DNA from: Nevskiaceae bacterium
Lineage (GTDB): Bacteria; Pseudomonadota; Gammaproteobacteria; Steroidobacterales; Steroidobacteraceae
Length of the DNA: 64,000 bases
NCBI GenBank assembly: GCA_018883185.1
Contig: VEQP01000002.1
Location: 62,001-126,000, forward strand
Reading direction: 5' to 3'
Positions 44,281 to 55,480 of this stretch are shown piece after piece. The position numbers were made by a program, and so were the translations under genes. Numbering within the stretch: position 1 is the stretch's first letter; every line of letters begins with the position of its first letter. The notes under the pieces were generated by a model, which ran no database searches, had not been told where the DNA came from, and saw nothing but the letters and a program-made list of their open reading frames with translations.

Positions 44281-47200
44281 ATGAACGGCACGACGAGCGA
44301 CCTGACCCCGGCCCAGCCGCCGGTGCGCACCACCCGCCCCGGCAAGCAAGGACTGTACGACCCCGACAACGAGCGCGACGCCTGCGGCTTCGGTTTCGTG
44401 GTTGACGTCCAGGGGCGCAAGTCCAACAAGATCCTGCGCAACGCGATTCAGGTGCTCAAGAACCTCGACCACCGCGGCGCCTGCGGTTGCGAAGTGAACA
44501 CCGGTGATGGTGCCGGCGTGCTGATGCAAATGCCGCACGCCTTCCTTAAGGTGGCGGCCAAGCAGGCGCATATCGCGCTGCCTGAGGCTGGCGATTACGC
44601 CTGTGGCCTCATCTTCATGCCGCGCAATGCAACGCAGCGCCGTCGCATCGAAGAAGTGTTCGCGCGTGTCGTGGCCTCCGAGGGCCAGATCTATCTCGGC
44701 GGGCGAACGGTGCCGACCGACAACTCCATGCTCGGCGAGACGGCGCGCGCGAGCGAACCGTTCATGCGACAGGTGTTCATCCAGCGCGGTGCCGACACGC
44801 CGGATGCAGAAGCCTTCGAGCGCAAGCTCTATGTGATTCGCAAGCGCGCCTACAACGAGATCCGCGTCTCGACCATCGGCGGCGCCGAGTACTGGTACGT
44901 GGCGAGCCTCTCGCACAAGACGCTGGTCTACAAAGGCATGCTGCTCACGATGCAGCTCGATCAGTATTTTCCTGATCTGCGCAATCCGCTGATCGAGACC
45001 TCGATCGCACTCGTGCACTCGCGATTCTCCACCAACACTTTCCCGAGTTGGGACCGGGCCCACCCCTATCGCTACATCGCGCATAACGGCGAGATCAATA
45101 CGCTGCGCGGCAACATCAACTGGATGCGTGCCCGCGAGGCGCTGCTCGAGTCGCAACTGTTCGGCGAGGACACGCGCAAGCTTGCGCCCATCGTCAACGT
45201 CAACGGCAGCGACTCGTCGATGTTCGACAACGTGCTCGAGTTGATGGTGCTCGCCGGGCGCTCGTTGCCGCACGCCATGATGATGATGATTCCGGAACCC
45301 TGGTCGAAGCACGAGACCATGGATCCAGCGCGCCGCGCGTTCTACCAATTCCACTCGAGTCTCATGGAACCGTGGGACGGGCCTGCCGCGATCGCATTCA
45401 CCGACGGTGCCCGCATTGGTGCCGTACTCGATCGTAACGGTCTGCGGCCGGGTCGCTACTACGTCACCAAGGACGGCATGGCGGTGGTGGCCTCCGAAGC
45501 CGGCGTGCTCGACATCCCGCCCGAGCAGATTGAGCGCAAAGGTCGCCTGCAACCGGGTCGCATGTTTCTCGTCGATACCGAGCAAGGTCGCATCGTCGAG
45601 GACGAGGAAATCAAACGCTCTGTGTGCAACGAGTGGCCGTATGCCGAATGGCTGGGCGAGCATCTCGTGCATCTGAAGGATCTGCCCGCCGCGCCCCAAT
45701 TGCCTGCGCCCGAGTCCGACCTGCTGCTCGCGCGTCAGATCGCCTTCGGCTACACCTTCGAGGATCAGCGCATCCTGATGGCGCCGATGGCGCGTGATGG
45801 TGTCGAGGCCGTGGGCTCCATGGGCAACGACACGCCGCTGGCTGTGCTATCGCAACGCTCGCGGCTGATCTACGACTATTTCAAGCAGTTGTTCGCGCAG
45901 GTCACCAACCCGCCCATCGACAGCATTCGTGAAGAGATCATCACCTCATCCGACGTCTGGCTCGGTTCCGAGGGCAACCTCCTCGATCCGAAGCCCTCGG
46001 ATTGCCGCCGCATCGAACTCAAGGCGCCGGTGCTCAGCAACGAGGAATTCGCCAAGATCAAGCGCGTGGCGCTGCCGGGCCTGAAGGTCGGCACGATTTC
46101 CATCCTGTTCCGCGCCTCGCGTGGTGCCGAGGGACTCGCCAAAGCCATCGAGCATATGCGTGCCGAGGCGCGCCGCCTGATCGAAGAGGAAGAGGTCAAT
46201 ATTCTCATCCTCAGTGATCGCGGCGTCACCCGTGAAATGGCGGCGATCCCCTCGCTGCTTGCCGTGTCGGCGCTGCATCATCACCTGATTCGCGAGGGGC
46301 TGCGCATGCGCGCCTCGCTCGCCATCGAAACCGGCGAAGCGCGCGAAGTTCACCACTTCGCCCTGCTCATCGGCTATGGCTGCAGCGTGATCAACCCCTA
46401 TCTCGCCTTCGAGACGCTCGATGGGATGATTCGCGACAATTTGCTGCCCAACGTCGATCACAAGCTCGCCTGCGCGAATTTCGCCAAAGCCGCGACCAAG
46501 GGCGTGGTGAAGGTGATGTCGAAGATGGGCATCTCGGCCGTGCAGAGCTACCACGGTGCGCAAGTCTTCGAGGCCGTGGGTCTGCGCCAGGACGTGATCG
46601 ATGAGTACTTCACGGGTACGGCTTCGCGCGTCGGTGGCATCGGCCTCGATACCATTGCCGAAGAGGTGTTGATGCGGCACCACGCCGCGTTCCCGGAGCG
46701 CCCCGCGGGCGAAGCCGTGCTGCCGGCGGGCGGTCAGTACCAGTGGCGTGCGGAGGGCGAATTCCACGTCTTCAACCCCGAGAGCATCCACCGTCTGCAG
46801 AAGGCGGTGCGCACCGGCAGTTACGCCACCTATAAGTCCTACGCCGAACTGATCGATGATCGGGCGAAGAATCTCTCCACGCTGCGTGGACTGCTCGCCT
46901 TCAAGAAGGGTGAGTCCGTCCCGCTCGAGGAGGTCGAGTCGATCGAAAGCCTCATGAAGCGCTTCAAGACCGGCGCCATGAGCTATGGCTCGATCAGCAA
47001 AGAAGCGCACGAGACGCTCGCCATCGCTATGAACCGTATCGGCGGCAAGAGCAACACCGGTGAGGGTGGTGAGGATCCGGATCGCTATATCCCGCTGCCC
47101 AACGGCGACTCAAAGAATTCTGCCATCAAGCAAGTCGCTTCGGGCCGCTTCGGTGTCACCAGCGAGTATCTGGTGCAGGCCAAGGAAATCCAGATCAAGA

Positions 47201-48918
47201 TGGCGCAGGGCGCCAAGCCCGGTGAGGGCGGGCAGTTGCCGGGTACCAAGGTCTATCCTTGGATCGCCAAGGCGCGTCATACGACGCCTGGTGTCGGCTT
47301 GATTTCGCCCCCGCCACACCACGACATCTATTCGATCGAAGATCTCGCCGAGCTCATCCACGACCTCAAGAATGCCAACCGACAGGCGCGGGTGAGTGTG
47401 AAGCTCGTGGCCGAAGTGGGCGTCGGCACGATTGCCGCAGGTGTCGCCAAGGCGCATGCCGACGTTGTGCTCGTCAGTGGTTACGACGGCGGCACGGGTG
47501 CCTCACCGCTCACGTCGACGACACATGCCGGTTTGCCTTGGGAGCTGGGCCTCGCCGAAACACACCAGACGCTGGTCCTCAACAACTTGCGCAGTCGCAT
47601 CGTGGTCGAGACCGACGGTCAGTTGAAGACGGGTCGCGATGTGGCGATCGCGGCGCTGCTCGGCGCGGAGGAGTTCGGTTTTGCCACCGCTCCGCTCGTG
47701 TCGGTGGGCTGCATCATGATGCGCGTGTGTCACCTCAATACCTGTCCTGCCGGTGTCGCCACGCAGGACCCGCGCTTGCGTGAGCGCTTTGCAGGCAAGC
47801 CTGAGCACGTGGTCAACTTCATGCGTTTCGTCGCCACGCAGTTGCGCGAGATCATGGCTGAACTCGGTTTCCGCACACTCACCGAGATGGTCGGTCGAGT
47901 GGATCGGCTCGAACCGCAGGCGGCCATCGATCACTGGAAGGCGCAAGGCTTCGATTTCAGCAACATCCTCTACCAGCCTGACTCGGGTCCGGAAGTGGGA
48001 CGCTACCAGAGCCAACTGCAGGATCACGGCCTCGAGAAGTCGCTCGACGTGACGACTCTGCTCGAGTTGTGCCGTCCGGCGATTGAGAACGGTACGCGGG
48101 TCGAGGCGAGCCTGCCGATCCGCAACGTCAATCGCGTCGTGGGCACTATCACGGGCAGCGAGATCACGCGCAAATGGGGCCCCGGCGGCTTGCCGGACGA
48201 CACCATCCGGATCCGCTTCGAAGGTTCGGCCGGACAGAGTTTCGGCGCCTTCATGCCGCGCGGGATGAGTTTCACGCTCGAGGGTGACGCCAACGACTAT
48301 GTCGGCAAGGGGCTCTCTGGCGGCCGCATCGCGGTGTTTCCGCCGCGTGCGGCGACCTTCAAGGCCGAGGAGAACATGATCATCGGCAACGTGGCACTCT
48401 ACGGCGCCACCTCGGGTGAGGTGTTCATTCGCGGCCAGGCGGGTGAGCGCTTTGCCGTGCGAAACAGTGGCGTGGACGCCGTCGTCGAAGGCGTCGGCGA
48501 TCACGGTTGCGAGTACATGACCGGAGGTCGAGTGGTCATTCTCGGTAATACGGGACGCAACTTCGGCGCGGGCATGTCGGGCGGTGTGGCGTATGTTCTC
48601 GACCCCGACAACGTGTTCGATTCGCGCATCAACAAGCAGATGGTCGAAGTCGAGCGCGTCACCGACGAGGGCGAAGCCGAGTCGTTGCGCGCACTCATCG
48701 CTCGCCATGTAGAGGTGACGGGCAGCGTGCAGGGGCAACGCGTGCTTGAAGCCTGGCCGACACTGCTGACGAAATTCGTCAAGGTCATACCGCGTGACTA
48801 CAAGCGGGTGCTCGCCTGCATCAAACGGGCGCACGACCAAGGTCTCTCCGGTGAGGAGGCGGTGATGGCGGCATTCGAAGAGAACTCGCGGGATCTGTCG
48901 CGGGTGGGCGGGAACTGA
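44281..48918 (+). CDS. gltB: Glutamate synthase (NADPH) large subunit
   Basis: A 1545-residue large subunit of glutamate synthase, which makes two glutamates from glutamine and 2-oxoglutarate. The N-terminal glutamine amidotransferase domain starts at Cys35 (ERDACGFGF), exposed after propeptide removal. A central domain and an FMN-binding synthase domain follow, with the 3Fe-4S cysteines in [16 protein letters not shown] near residue 1145. The C-terminal right-handed beta-helix (GxxG repeats) comes last. The ATG at 44281 was chosen over the upstream in-frame start at 44206 because GAGG precedes it and the family start follows. gltD follows after 2 bp. Confidence 0.97.
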   Translation: MNGTTSDLTPAQPPVRTTRPGKQGLYDPDNERDACGFGFVVDVQGRKSNKILRNAIQVLKNLDHRGACGCEVNTGDGAGVLMQMPHAFLKVAAKQAHIALPEAGDYACGLIFMPRNATQRRRIEEVFARVVASEGQIYLGGRTVPTDNSMLGETARASEPFMRQVFIQRGADTPDAEAFERKLYVIRKRAYNEIRVSTIGGAEYWYVASLSHKTLVYKGMLLTMQLDQYFPDLRNPLIETSIALVHSRFSTNTFPSWDRAHPYRYIAHNGEINTLRGNINWMRAREALLESQLFGEDTRKLAPIVNVNGSDSSMFDNVLELMVLAGRSLPHAMMMMIPEPWSKHETMDPARRAFYQFHSSLMEPWDGPAAIAFTDGARIGAVLDRNGLRPGRYYVTKDGMAVVASEAGVLDIPPEQIERKGRLQPGRMFLVDTEQGRIVEDEEIKRSVCNEWPYAEWLGEHLVHLKDLPAAPQLPAPESDLLLARQIAFGYTFEDQRILMAPMARDGVEAVGSMGNDTPLAVLSQRSRLIYDYFKQLFAQVTNPPIDSIREEIITSSDVWLGSEGNLLDPKPSDCRRIELKAPVLSNEEFAKIKRVALPGLKVGTISILFRASRGAEGLAKAIEHMRAEARRLIEEEEVNILILSDRGVTREMAAIPSLLAVSALHHHLIREGLRMRASLAIETGEAREVHHFALLIGYGCSVINPYLAFETLDGMIRDNLLPNVDHKLACANFAKAATKGVVKVMSKMGISAVQSYHGAQVFEAVGLRQDVIDEYFTGTASRVGGIGLDTIAEEVLMRHHAAFPERPAGEAVLPAGGQYQWRAEGEFHVFNPESIHRLQKAVRTGSYATYKSYAELIDDRAKNLSTLRGLLAFKKGESVPLEEVESIESLMKRFKTGAMSYGSISKEAHETLAIAMNRIGGKSNTGEGGEDPDRYIPLPNGDSKNSAIKQVASGRFGVTSEYLVQAKEIQIKMAQGAKPGEGGQLPGTKVYPWIAKARHTTPGVGLISPPPHHDIYSIEDLAELIHDLKNANRQARVSVKLVAEVGVGTIAAGVAKAHADVVLVSGYDGGTGASPLTSTTHAGLPWELGLAETHQTLVLNNLRSRIVVETDGQLKTGRDVAIAALLGAEEFGFATAPLVSVGCIMMRVCHLNTCPAGVATQDPRLRERFAGKPEHVVNFMRFVATQLREIMAELGFRTLTEMVGRVDRLEPQAAIDHWKAQGFDFSNILYQPDSGPEVGRYQSQLQDHGLEKSLDVTTLLELCRPAIENGTRVEASLPIRNVNRVVGTITGSEITRKWGPGGLPDDTIRIRFEGSAGQSFGAFMPRGMSFTLEGDANDYVGKGLSGGRIAVFPPRAATFKAEENMIIGNVALYGATSGEVFIRGQAGERFAVRNSGVDAVVEGVGDHGCEYMTGGRVVILGNTGRNFGAGMSGGVAYVLDPDNVFDSRINKQMVEVERVTDEGEAESLRALIARHVEVTGSVQGQRVLEAWPTLLTKFVKVIPRDYKRVLACIKRAHDQGLSGEEAVMAAFEENSRDLSRVGGN

Positions 48919-48920
48919 TC

Positions 48921-50405
<1,485 letters not shown>

Positions 50406-50415
50406 GGGTGCAACG

Positions 50416-51048
50416 ATGAACCGTCGAGTATCTCCACAGCTTCTGGCCTCACGCATGGGCGTGGCGGTGTGGGTGGCCAGCGCACTCGTCGCGTGCTCAC
50501 CGGCATCGAATACTTCGCAGCCGGCAGCGTCAGCCGGCGAGGCGTCCTCGGCCGAGCAAGCCGTCGATCCTGCGGTGGGCGCCGCACGGGAAGCGGTGAG
50601 TCTGTTTTACTCGGCGCTCGCTAAACAGCGCCCTAGCGGTGCACCGACGGCCGAACAGCGCAACGAGCTCGCGCAGTTGATGTCGAGGGAACTCATCGAC
50701 CTGTTGCAGCAAGCCGATGCGGTGCGGGCCGCCGCGCGGGCCGCCGCGCCGATGGAGAAACCGCCCTTCACAGATGGGGACCTGTTTTCGAGTCTGTTCG
50801 AAGGACCGACCGCATTCACGGTGGGTGAGCCGCAGACGGGGGCAGCCGGTGAGTGGCGCGTGCCGGTGACGCTCGCGCACTCCACGGGCTCCGCAGATAC
50901 CAAGCCGACGCAGTGGACCGATACCGTTGTGCTTCGCGAGGAGAGCGGTCGGTTCGTCGTCACCGACATCGCGTTTGGGGGTCAGTGGGACTTCGCCAAC
51001 AAGGGAACCCTACTCGCCGGCTTGCGCGCGGGGCTGGAAGGGCAATAA
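50416..51048 (+). CDS. Predicted lipoprotein of unknown function
   Basis: A 210-residue exported protein. The leader runs MNRRVSPQLLASRMGVAVWVASALVAC with a lipobox-like VAC (Cys at about residue 27). A low-complexity Ser/Ala linker follows (PASNTSQPAASAGEASSAEQ), then a domain with helices (AAREAVSLFYSALAKQ) and a C-terminal beta part (WTDTVVLREESGRFVVTDIAFGGQW) that resembles NTF2/DUF3828-like folds. No catalytic residues are recognised. It lies 10 bp after gltD, so it may be co-transcribed, and it ends 24 bp before a terminator. Confidence 0.7.
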   Translation: MNRRVSPQLLASRMGVAVWVASALVACSPASNTSQPAASAGEASSAEQAVDPAVGAAREAVSLFYSALAKQRPSGAPTAEQRNELAQLMSRELIDLLQQADAVRAAARAAAPMEKPPFTDGDLFSSLFEGPTAFTVGEPQTGAAGEWRVPVTLAHSTGSADTKPTQWTDTVVLREESGRFVVTDIAFGGQWDFANKGTLLAGLRAGLEGQ

Positions 51049-51071
51049 GCCCGATTCGGCTCCGACGGCGC

Positions 51072-51097
51072 AAAAAAAACCCCGCTTGCGCGGGGTT
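51072..51097. terminator. Strong intrinsic terminator, best on the minus strand
   Basis: Stem AACCCCGC (51078-51085) pairs with GCGGGGTT (51090-51097) around TTGC. On the minus strand it is followed by eight T (complement of the A run 51072-51079), a strong terminator for a leftward transcript. On the plus strand a weaker TTCTT follows, so it may also end the lipoprotein gene. Confidence 0.9.
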
Positions 51098-51377
51098 CTT
51101 CAGTACTCGTCTCTCTCTGGTCCACCGCTCTATAGCAGGGGCAAAGCACTGCTCCGCGAGCGCTAAATTGTGCGGTTGGGAAACCGGAGTCTCCCCGGGA
51201 GGCCGCCAAACGAGGCCGCCTTCCCACCGTGCTCGCGTCGATCGCCAGAGGTTTTTAAGTTGTCTCACTCAGGACCCAAACTTTCTTGCGAAAGCCAGAC
51301 GCCTGAGGCGAATTCACTTCAAAAACCCATCGCAACAATCAAATCAACAACTTAGTCGTTGTTTGATCGCTACGTGT
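51072..51377 (-). ncRNA. Candidate structured non-coding RNA (unassigned family)
   Basis: The 403-bp gap between the lipoprotein and the 52.2-kb gene has no convincing ORF, but has the layout of an RNA gene read leftward. A perfect TATAAT -10 lies at 51384-51389 (start expected near 51377) and the strong terminator at 51072-51097, giving a transcript of about 305 nt. Nested complementary pairs support a fold: 51245-51250 with 51115-51120; 51231-51236 with 51156-51161; 51221-51228 with 51174-51182. A local hairpin CTTTC-GCAA-GAAAG at 51281-51294 has a GNRA loop. I compared it by eye with 6S RNA, RNase P RNA, tmRNA and SRP RNA and could not match their conserved blocks. Confidence 0.55.
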
Positions 51378-51383
51378 GTGGCG

Positions 51384-51389
51384 ATTATA
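51384..51389 (-). promoter_or_regulatory. Perfect -10 box (TATAAT) for the candidate RNA
   Basis: On the minus strand the sequence is GTGTATAATCG. No good -35 was found at 16-18 bp (only TTCTC-like sequence), so it may rely on an activator or be a weak or non-housekeeping promoter. It lies 62 bp past the stop of the gene at 51452-52222, so it is independent of that gene. Confidence 0.5.
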
Positions 51390-51451
51390 CACCTGCCGAA
51401 TGTCTTGAGAAGTACCAGAAATGCGACACAGGTCACACTTCGGCAATCCGT

Positions 51452-52222
51452 TCAATTGCCCCAGTGCGGTCCCCGAGACAATTCGACTAACTCGTAGTGC
51501 GTCTGCATGTAGCCGGCGACCTGGCCCTTGAGAAACAGATAGTCCCCATCCGCCGTGCACCAGACGTCGTACGGCGGGTGTTCTTGGGGCAGTTCCGGAT
51601 TGGCAACGAACTGAAAATGCAGCGCATCGAAGGTACCGGCACCGACCGTGAGCTTCTCGGCGCCGACAAATACGATGTTGAGCCCGATGGAGAACAACAT
51701 CGGACCTGTAGCGCCGCGGTGATCGGGCGAGGAGAGCAGCATCTGCTTGATGCGCTGAACCTCGCCGGGTTTTCTTTGATCGATGAGTCGCAGGTGCCAT
51801 GCGTCGCAGGCGATAGCGTGGTTCTGGAACGTCACGAGCGGCGTCGCCAGATCCATGGTCTGCGAGACGCGGCCTTCCATCGAGGTGTAGGTTTCGCACT
51901 CGGCGTACTGCGGATGAAAACGGAACCAGCCCGAACCCATGAAGCGACTGGCCACCGACAAGCGCACGAAGCAGTCGGTCGGCATCCAGTCCTTGTCGAG
52001 CGAATAAGTAATGTCGCGCATCACCGACGGCCGGTCATCGATCTCGCAGTGCGCGGTGCAGGTGCGTGTGCCGTCGGCATGCACATCGATGCGGAAATAT
52101 TCGCGACCGCGCTCCTGGTTCATACGCTCGGGCTTCTTGCTGGTGTACAGCACCTTGCCCATCACGCTGCGATGATCGCGCTGCAGGATGGGGAGCTTCG
52201 GGTCAGCGGGAGCGTTGGCCAT
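51452..52222 (-). CDS. Conserved-looking protein of unknown function next to an MFS transporter
   Basis: A 256-residue soluble protein with no signal peptide and no family I recognise. It is rich in beta-prone and aromatic residues, with many short conserved-looking blocks (REYFRIDVHADGTRTCTAHCEIDD, FMGSGWFRFHPQYAECETYTSMEGR, FDALHFQFVANPELP, YDVWCTADGDYLFLKGQVAGYMQTHYELVEL). The pattern suggests a lipocalin-like or other single beta-barrel fold. It is the last gene of a leftward run after the MFS transporter and the ThDP enzyme, so a role in the same pathway is plausible. Function is unknown. Confidence 0.65.
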   Translation of the reverse strand: MANAPADPKLPILQRDHRSVMGKVLYTSKKPERMNQERGREYFRIDVHADGTRTCTAHCEIDDRPSVMRDITYSLDKDWMPTDCFVRLSVASRFMGSGWFRFHPQYAECETYTSMEGRVSQTMDLATPLVTFQNHAIACDAWHLRLIDQRKPGEVQRIKQMLLSSPDHRGATGPMLFSIGLNIVFVGAEKLTVGAGTFDALHFQFVANPELPQEHPPYDVWCTADGDYLFLKGQVAGYMQTHYELVELSRGPHWGN

Positions 52223-52289
52223 GGGTGATTCCTCTCGATTGAAAAACGATTGCTTACCGGATGATGGTTGGCGCGGCGCAGTCTAGCGG

Positions 52290-53648
52290 TCAGGTGGCAC
52301 CCTCGCTCCATTGCTTTGCTTCGCGCGCCGCAGCGCGGAAGTGCGGCAAGTTGTACACCAGCAACCAGGTGCCGATCACCGACACGGCGGCCGCGACCAC
52401 GAACATCGAATAGCGCAGTTGCGACTCATCGGCAAAGTAGAAGTCGGTCACGAGTGCCACGGCAGTGGGACCTATGAAGAAGCCCACTGCGTTGAGTATG
52501 AAGTAATAGAACGCGACGCACTGCGCACGCATGGTGGGCGGTGCAATGGACACCACGGCAGCGGCACCCGCAGCGGTGGGTGCTGCAGCGCCGAGAGTTG
52601 CCGGAATGAGGAACAACACGGCGAGCAGTGGTGTCGGCATCAACGTGAAAAGACAGTAACCGAAAGCCATCACCAGGAAGGAGACCAGGCAGACTCTGAC
52701 GTATCCGTCCTCGTAGCGTTTCTGGAAGTAGTCGCACATCCAGCCACCGACGAGCACCCCGATCAGGCCGAAAGCGATGGTGATGACGCCGCGCCACTGG
52801 ATCCAGTAGCCGAGTTCCTGCGGCGACAGATTGTAGGTGCGGCGCAGGAACTCCGGAATCCAGAAGCCGATGCCGTAGGCCATGATTGCCAGGCCCGACA
52901 GTGCGAAGAACAGCACGAGAAAGGCGCGCCACCGAGCGATCAGGTACCGCATCGTTTGCAGCACCGGCGACGCCTCGGGCTTTCGCCCCGTGAGCAGGAA
53001 CTCGCGGCGGATGGGTTCACGGATCGTCAGCACCAGCAGCGCGATCAGCAGGCCGGGCAAGCCGACGTAGATGAACATCAACTGCCAAGGCTCATGCCAG
53101 CCGAGCAGTGGCAACTCGACGGGGCCGGCTTCCTTGAGTTTGGGATACAGCGCGCCACCGAAAATGAAGGCGATGCCGCTACCGCTCGAGACGCCGGCGG
53201 TGTAGAGGCCCACCGCTCGTCCGATGCGGTCCGGCGGGAAATAATCTTTGAGCATGGAAAGAGCCGACGGATTCAGCGCAGACTCGCCGGCGCCCACGCC
53301 GACCCGAGCCAGGAACAGCGCGGCGTAACTCGTCGAGAAGCCACACGCCGCGGTCATGATGCTCCAGAAGGTCACGCCCACAAAAATCAGCCAGCGCCGA
53401 TTTCCGCGATCTGCAAACCAGGCGATCATCACGCCGAAGAAAGTGTAGAACACGGCGAATGCACCGCCGAGCAGGAAGCTCATCTGCGTGTCGCTGATCT
53501 GCAGGCTCGCCTTGATGTCGGGTACCAGCAACGCAATGATTTCGCGATCGACGAAAGCGAGTATGTAGGCGAGCAGCAGCACGACCACCACGTACCAAGC
53601 GTAGACCGGATTGGGATAGGGAATATGCTGCGGGGTCGGTGAGGACAT
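52290..53648 (-). CDS. MFS transporter (spinster-like)
   Basis: A 452-residue 12-helix major-facilitator permease. The first-half motif FADRGNRRWLIFVGVTFWSIMTAACGFS, then RVGVGAGESALNPSALSMLKDYFPPDRIGRAVGLY, are characteristic of the spinster-like subgroup common in sphingomonads and Steroidobacter relatives. The helix 7-12 half is intact. The substrate is unknown; neighbours suggest an organic acid or catabolic intermediate. It lies 23 bp after the ThDP enzyme gene and upstream of the unknown 256-residue protein. Confidence 0.88.
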   Translation of the reverse strand: MSSPTPQHIPYPNPVYAWYVVVVLLLAYILAFVDREIIALLVPDIKASLQISDTQMSFLLGGAFAVFYTFFGVMIAWFADRGNRRWLIFVGVTFWSIMTAACGFSTSYAALFLARVGVGAGESALNPSALSMLKDYFPPDRIGRAVGLYTAGVSSGSGIAFIFGGALYPKLKEAGPVELPLLGWHEPWQLMFIYVGLPGLLIALLVLTIREPIRREFLLTGRKPEASPVLQTMRYLIARWRAFLVLFFALSGLAIMAYGIGFWIPEFLRRTYNLSPQELGYWIQWRGVITIAFGLIGVLVGGWMCDYFQKRYEDGYVRVCLVSFLVMAFGYCLFTLMPTPLLAVLFLIPATLGAAAPTAAGAAAVVSIAPPTMRAQCVAFYYFILNAVGFFIGPTAVALVTDFYFADESQLRYSMFVVAAAVSVIGTWLLVYNLPHFRAAAREAKQWSEGAT

Positions 53649-53671
53649 CAGGTATCTCCGATGCGGGTCGT

Positions 53672-55435
53672 TCAGCCCGCAAATGAATGTTGGGTCTTTA
53701 GATTGCTCGCCAGGTCATCGAACAAAATCATTTGTACGCGCGCATCGGTCTTGAGCGCGGCACCGGCATTGCGATCGATCAGCACGTTGATCACGCTCGG
53801 CCCCTCATGCGCGAGGGCGCGCTCAAGCGCGGGGCGTAATTGCGCGAGTCGCTCGACGTGCTCGCCCCGACAGCCGAAGCCTTCGCCGACTTTGTCGTAG
53901 CGCAGGTAGCCGAGCTCGGTGTTGACGCTGCGTTGGATGGCCTTCAACTGTCCGTGTAACTCCGTGCCCCAGGCCCCGTCATTGCCGACCACGCAGATGA
54001 GCTTCAATCCGGCACGCGCCGCCGCGTGCAGCTCGGCGGGATAGAAGCCGAATGAGCCATCACCGGTAGTCAACACTACGGTGCGGCAGGGCGTGCCGTC
54101 GGCGGCGAGTTCACGCGCCGCAGCGGCGGCGCCGACAGCGAGCGGCGTTCCGACCCCCATCGCACCCATCGGGTAGTGATCGAGAAATCCGGGCGCCTCG
54201 CGGACTCGCAGTGCGCCATACATCCAATTCTGAATGTCCGCTCCGTCGCCGACGAATACGCTGTCCGCGGGCATGGCCTCGGCGATCGTGCGACCGAGCG
54301 TGAGCGGATGGATCGCATCGTGTGGCAAGGGTTCGGCCGCGAGCGCATCGAGATAGGCGAGTCGATCCTGCAGGGCGTCACGCACCCACAGGCCGCGGTG
54401 CGCCAGTGCCTTGATGGCCGTAGATGTATCGGCTGAAGCATTGGCCGAAACGTCGGCCCGCAGCGCCGCAAGTAACTGCTTAGTGGCGAGCCCGGCATCG
54501 GCGGCGATAGGCACATCGATGCGCCGATTTCGCGATAACTCCTCTGCCTCGACGTCGATTTGGATGAATTTCGCCTGCGGTGAAAATCGTGGTGGCAGTC
54601 CGTAGCCCAAGCGCTGTTTCAGGCGCGCGCCGACCACACAGACGACGTCGGCGTCTTTCGCGACGATCTGCATCAGGGGCCAGTTGAATGAACGCTGCGA
54701 GTCCTCCGGCACGACCCCGCGACCGAGACCGTTGCCCGCGATGGGGATTCCGAATTCGCTCGACAAGTGAGCGAGCGCCTCGCCCGCACCGCCCTGACAG
54801 GCTCCGGCCCCGGCGATCAGCAGCGGGCGCTGGGCCCCGCGCAGCAGTCGCGCAGCCTCGTCAATTGCGATCGGGTCGGCTGCAGCCCGCGAGCACTGCG
54901 GCGCGGGCCGCGTCGCTGCGCCCGCATCGGCGAGCGTGGCAGCAAAGTATTCCTGTGGAATCTGCAGCACCACCGGGCCGCGTCGCCCCGAGAGGGCGCG
55001 TTTGGCGGCGACGTCGACGTACTCGGCCAGGCGCTCGGCGGCCGGTACCGTGCGCGACCACTTGCTGATGCTGCCGACGAGAGGGTGCTTGGCGTTGTCG
55101 TATTCGGCCTCCGCTTCCGTCCACGAGTTCGGCAATCGAGCGATCAGCACGAGCACGGGTGAGCAGGCGTGGAACGCGGTGGCGATGCCATTGATGGCGT
55201 TCGGCGTGCCTTGATCGGCGATGATCAAGGCCACCCCGAGGCGGCCCGTGATACGCGCGTAGCCGTCGGCGGCGCTGACGCAGCCCGACTCGTGACGGCT
55301 GCTGATGATCTGCAGCCCATCGCGGTCGAGTGCATCGAGAAGATGGGTGTGGGAGGCGCCTGCGACAGCGAAAACGGTTCGAATCCCGTAGCGGCCCAGC
55401 GCCCGGCTGACTACCATTCCGCCGGTGAGCGTCAT
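53672..55435 (-). CDS. Thiamine-diphosphate-dependent enzyme (acetolactate synthase-like)
   Basis: A 587-residue ThDP enzyme with the three-domain layout of the acetolactate synthase/benzoylformate decarboxylase/2-hydroxyacyl-CoA lyase group. The catalytic Glu49 is in SSRHESGCVSAADGYARITG. The PYR domain and central Rossmann domain follow, and the PP domain carries GDGSFGFYPAELHAAARAGL and VVGNDGAWGTE (the GDG-to-N metal and diphosphate motif). The exact reaction cannot be told; carboligase or decarboxylase are both possible. A GGGGG site precedes the ATG at 55435. It heads a leftward run with the MFS transporter and an unknown protein. No biosynthetic small subunit is adjacent. Confidence 0.85.
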   Translation of the reverse strand: MTLTGGMVVSRALGRYGIRTVFAVAGASHTHLLDALDRDGLQIISSRHESGCVSAADGYARITGRLGVALIIADQGTPNAINGIATAFHACSPVLVLIARLPNSWTEAEAEYDNAKHPLVGSISKWSRTVPAAERLAEYVDVAAKRALSGRRGPVVLQIPQEYFAATLADAGAATRPAPQCSRAAADPIAIDEAARLLRGAQRPLLIAGAGACQGGAGEALAHLSSEFGIPIAGNGLGRGVVPEDSQRSFNWPLMQIVAKDADVVCVVGARLKQRLGYGLPPRFSPQAKFIQIDVEAEELSRNRRIDVPIAADAGLATKQLLAALRADVSANASADTSTAIKALAHRGLWVRDALQDRLAYLDALAAEPLPHDAIHPLTLGRTIAEAMPADSVFVGDGADIQNWMYGALRVREAPGFLDHYPMGAMGVGTPLAVGAAAAARELAADGTPCRTVVLTTGDGSFGFYPAELHAAARAGLKLICVVGNDGAWGTELHGQLKAIQRSVNTELGYLRYDKVGEGFGCRGEHVERLAQLRPALERALAHEGPSVINVLIDRNAGAALKTDARVQMILFDDLASNLKTQHSFAG

Positions 55436-55480
55436 CCAGTACCCCCTTAGGAGAGTAGTTCTAGCTCATCTGGCCGCAAC

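Noticed and set aside
44230-45699. 489-codon minus-strand ORF inside gltB
   Set aside because: It is the antisense shadow of a strongly conserved gltB region; in high-GC DNA such frames stay open. Its His/Arg/Ala-rich sequence shows no domain.
47503-48840. 445-codon minus-strand ORF inside gltB
   Set aside because: Antisense shadow of the gltB C-terminal domain, with no recognisable family.
51072-51377. 6S RNA, RNase P RNA, tmRNA or SRP RNA identity for the intergenic RNA
   Set aside because: Conserved blocks (RNase P GAGGAAAGTCC, tmRNA tRNA-like ends, SRP GGAAGGAAGCAG, 6S neighbours such as ygfA) were looked for and not found, so it is left unassigned.
52311-53642. 443-codon plus-strand ORF inside the MFS transporter
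   Set aside because: Shadow frame with His/Gln/Arg-rich low-complexity sequence; the minus-strand frame has clear transmembrane helices.
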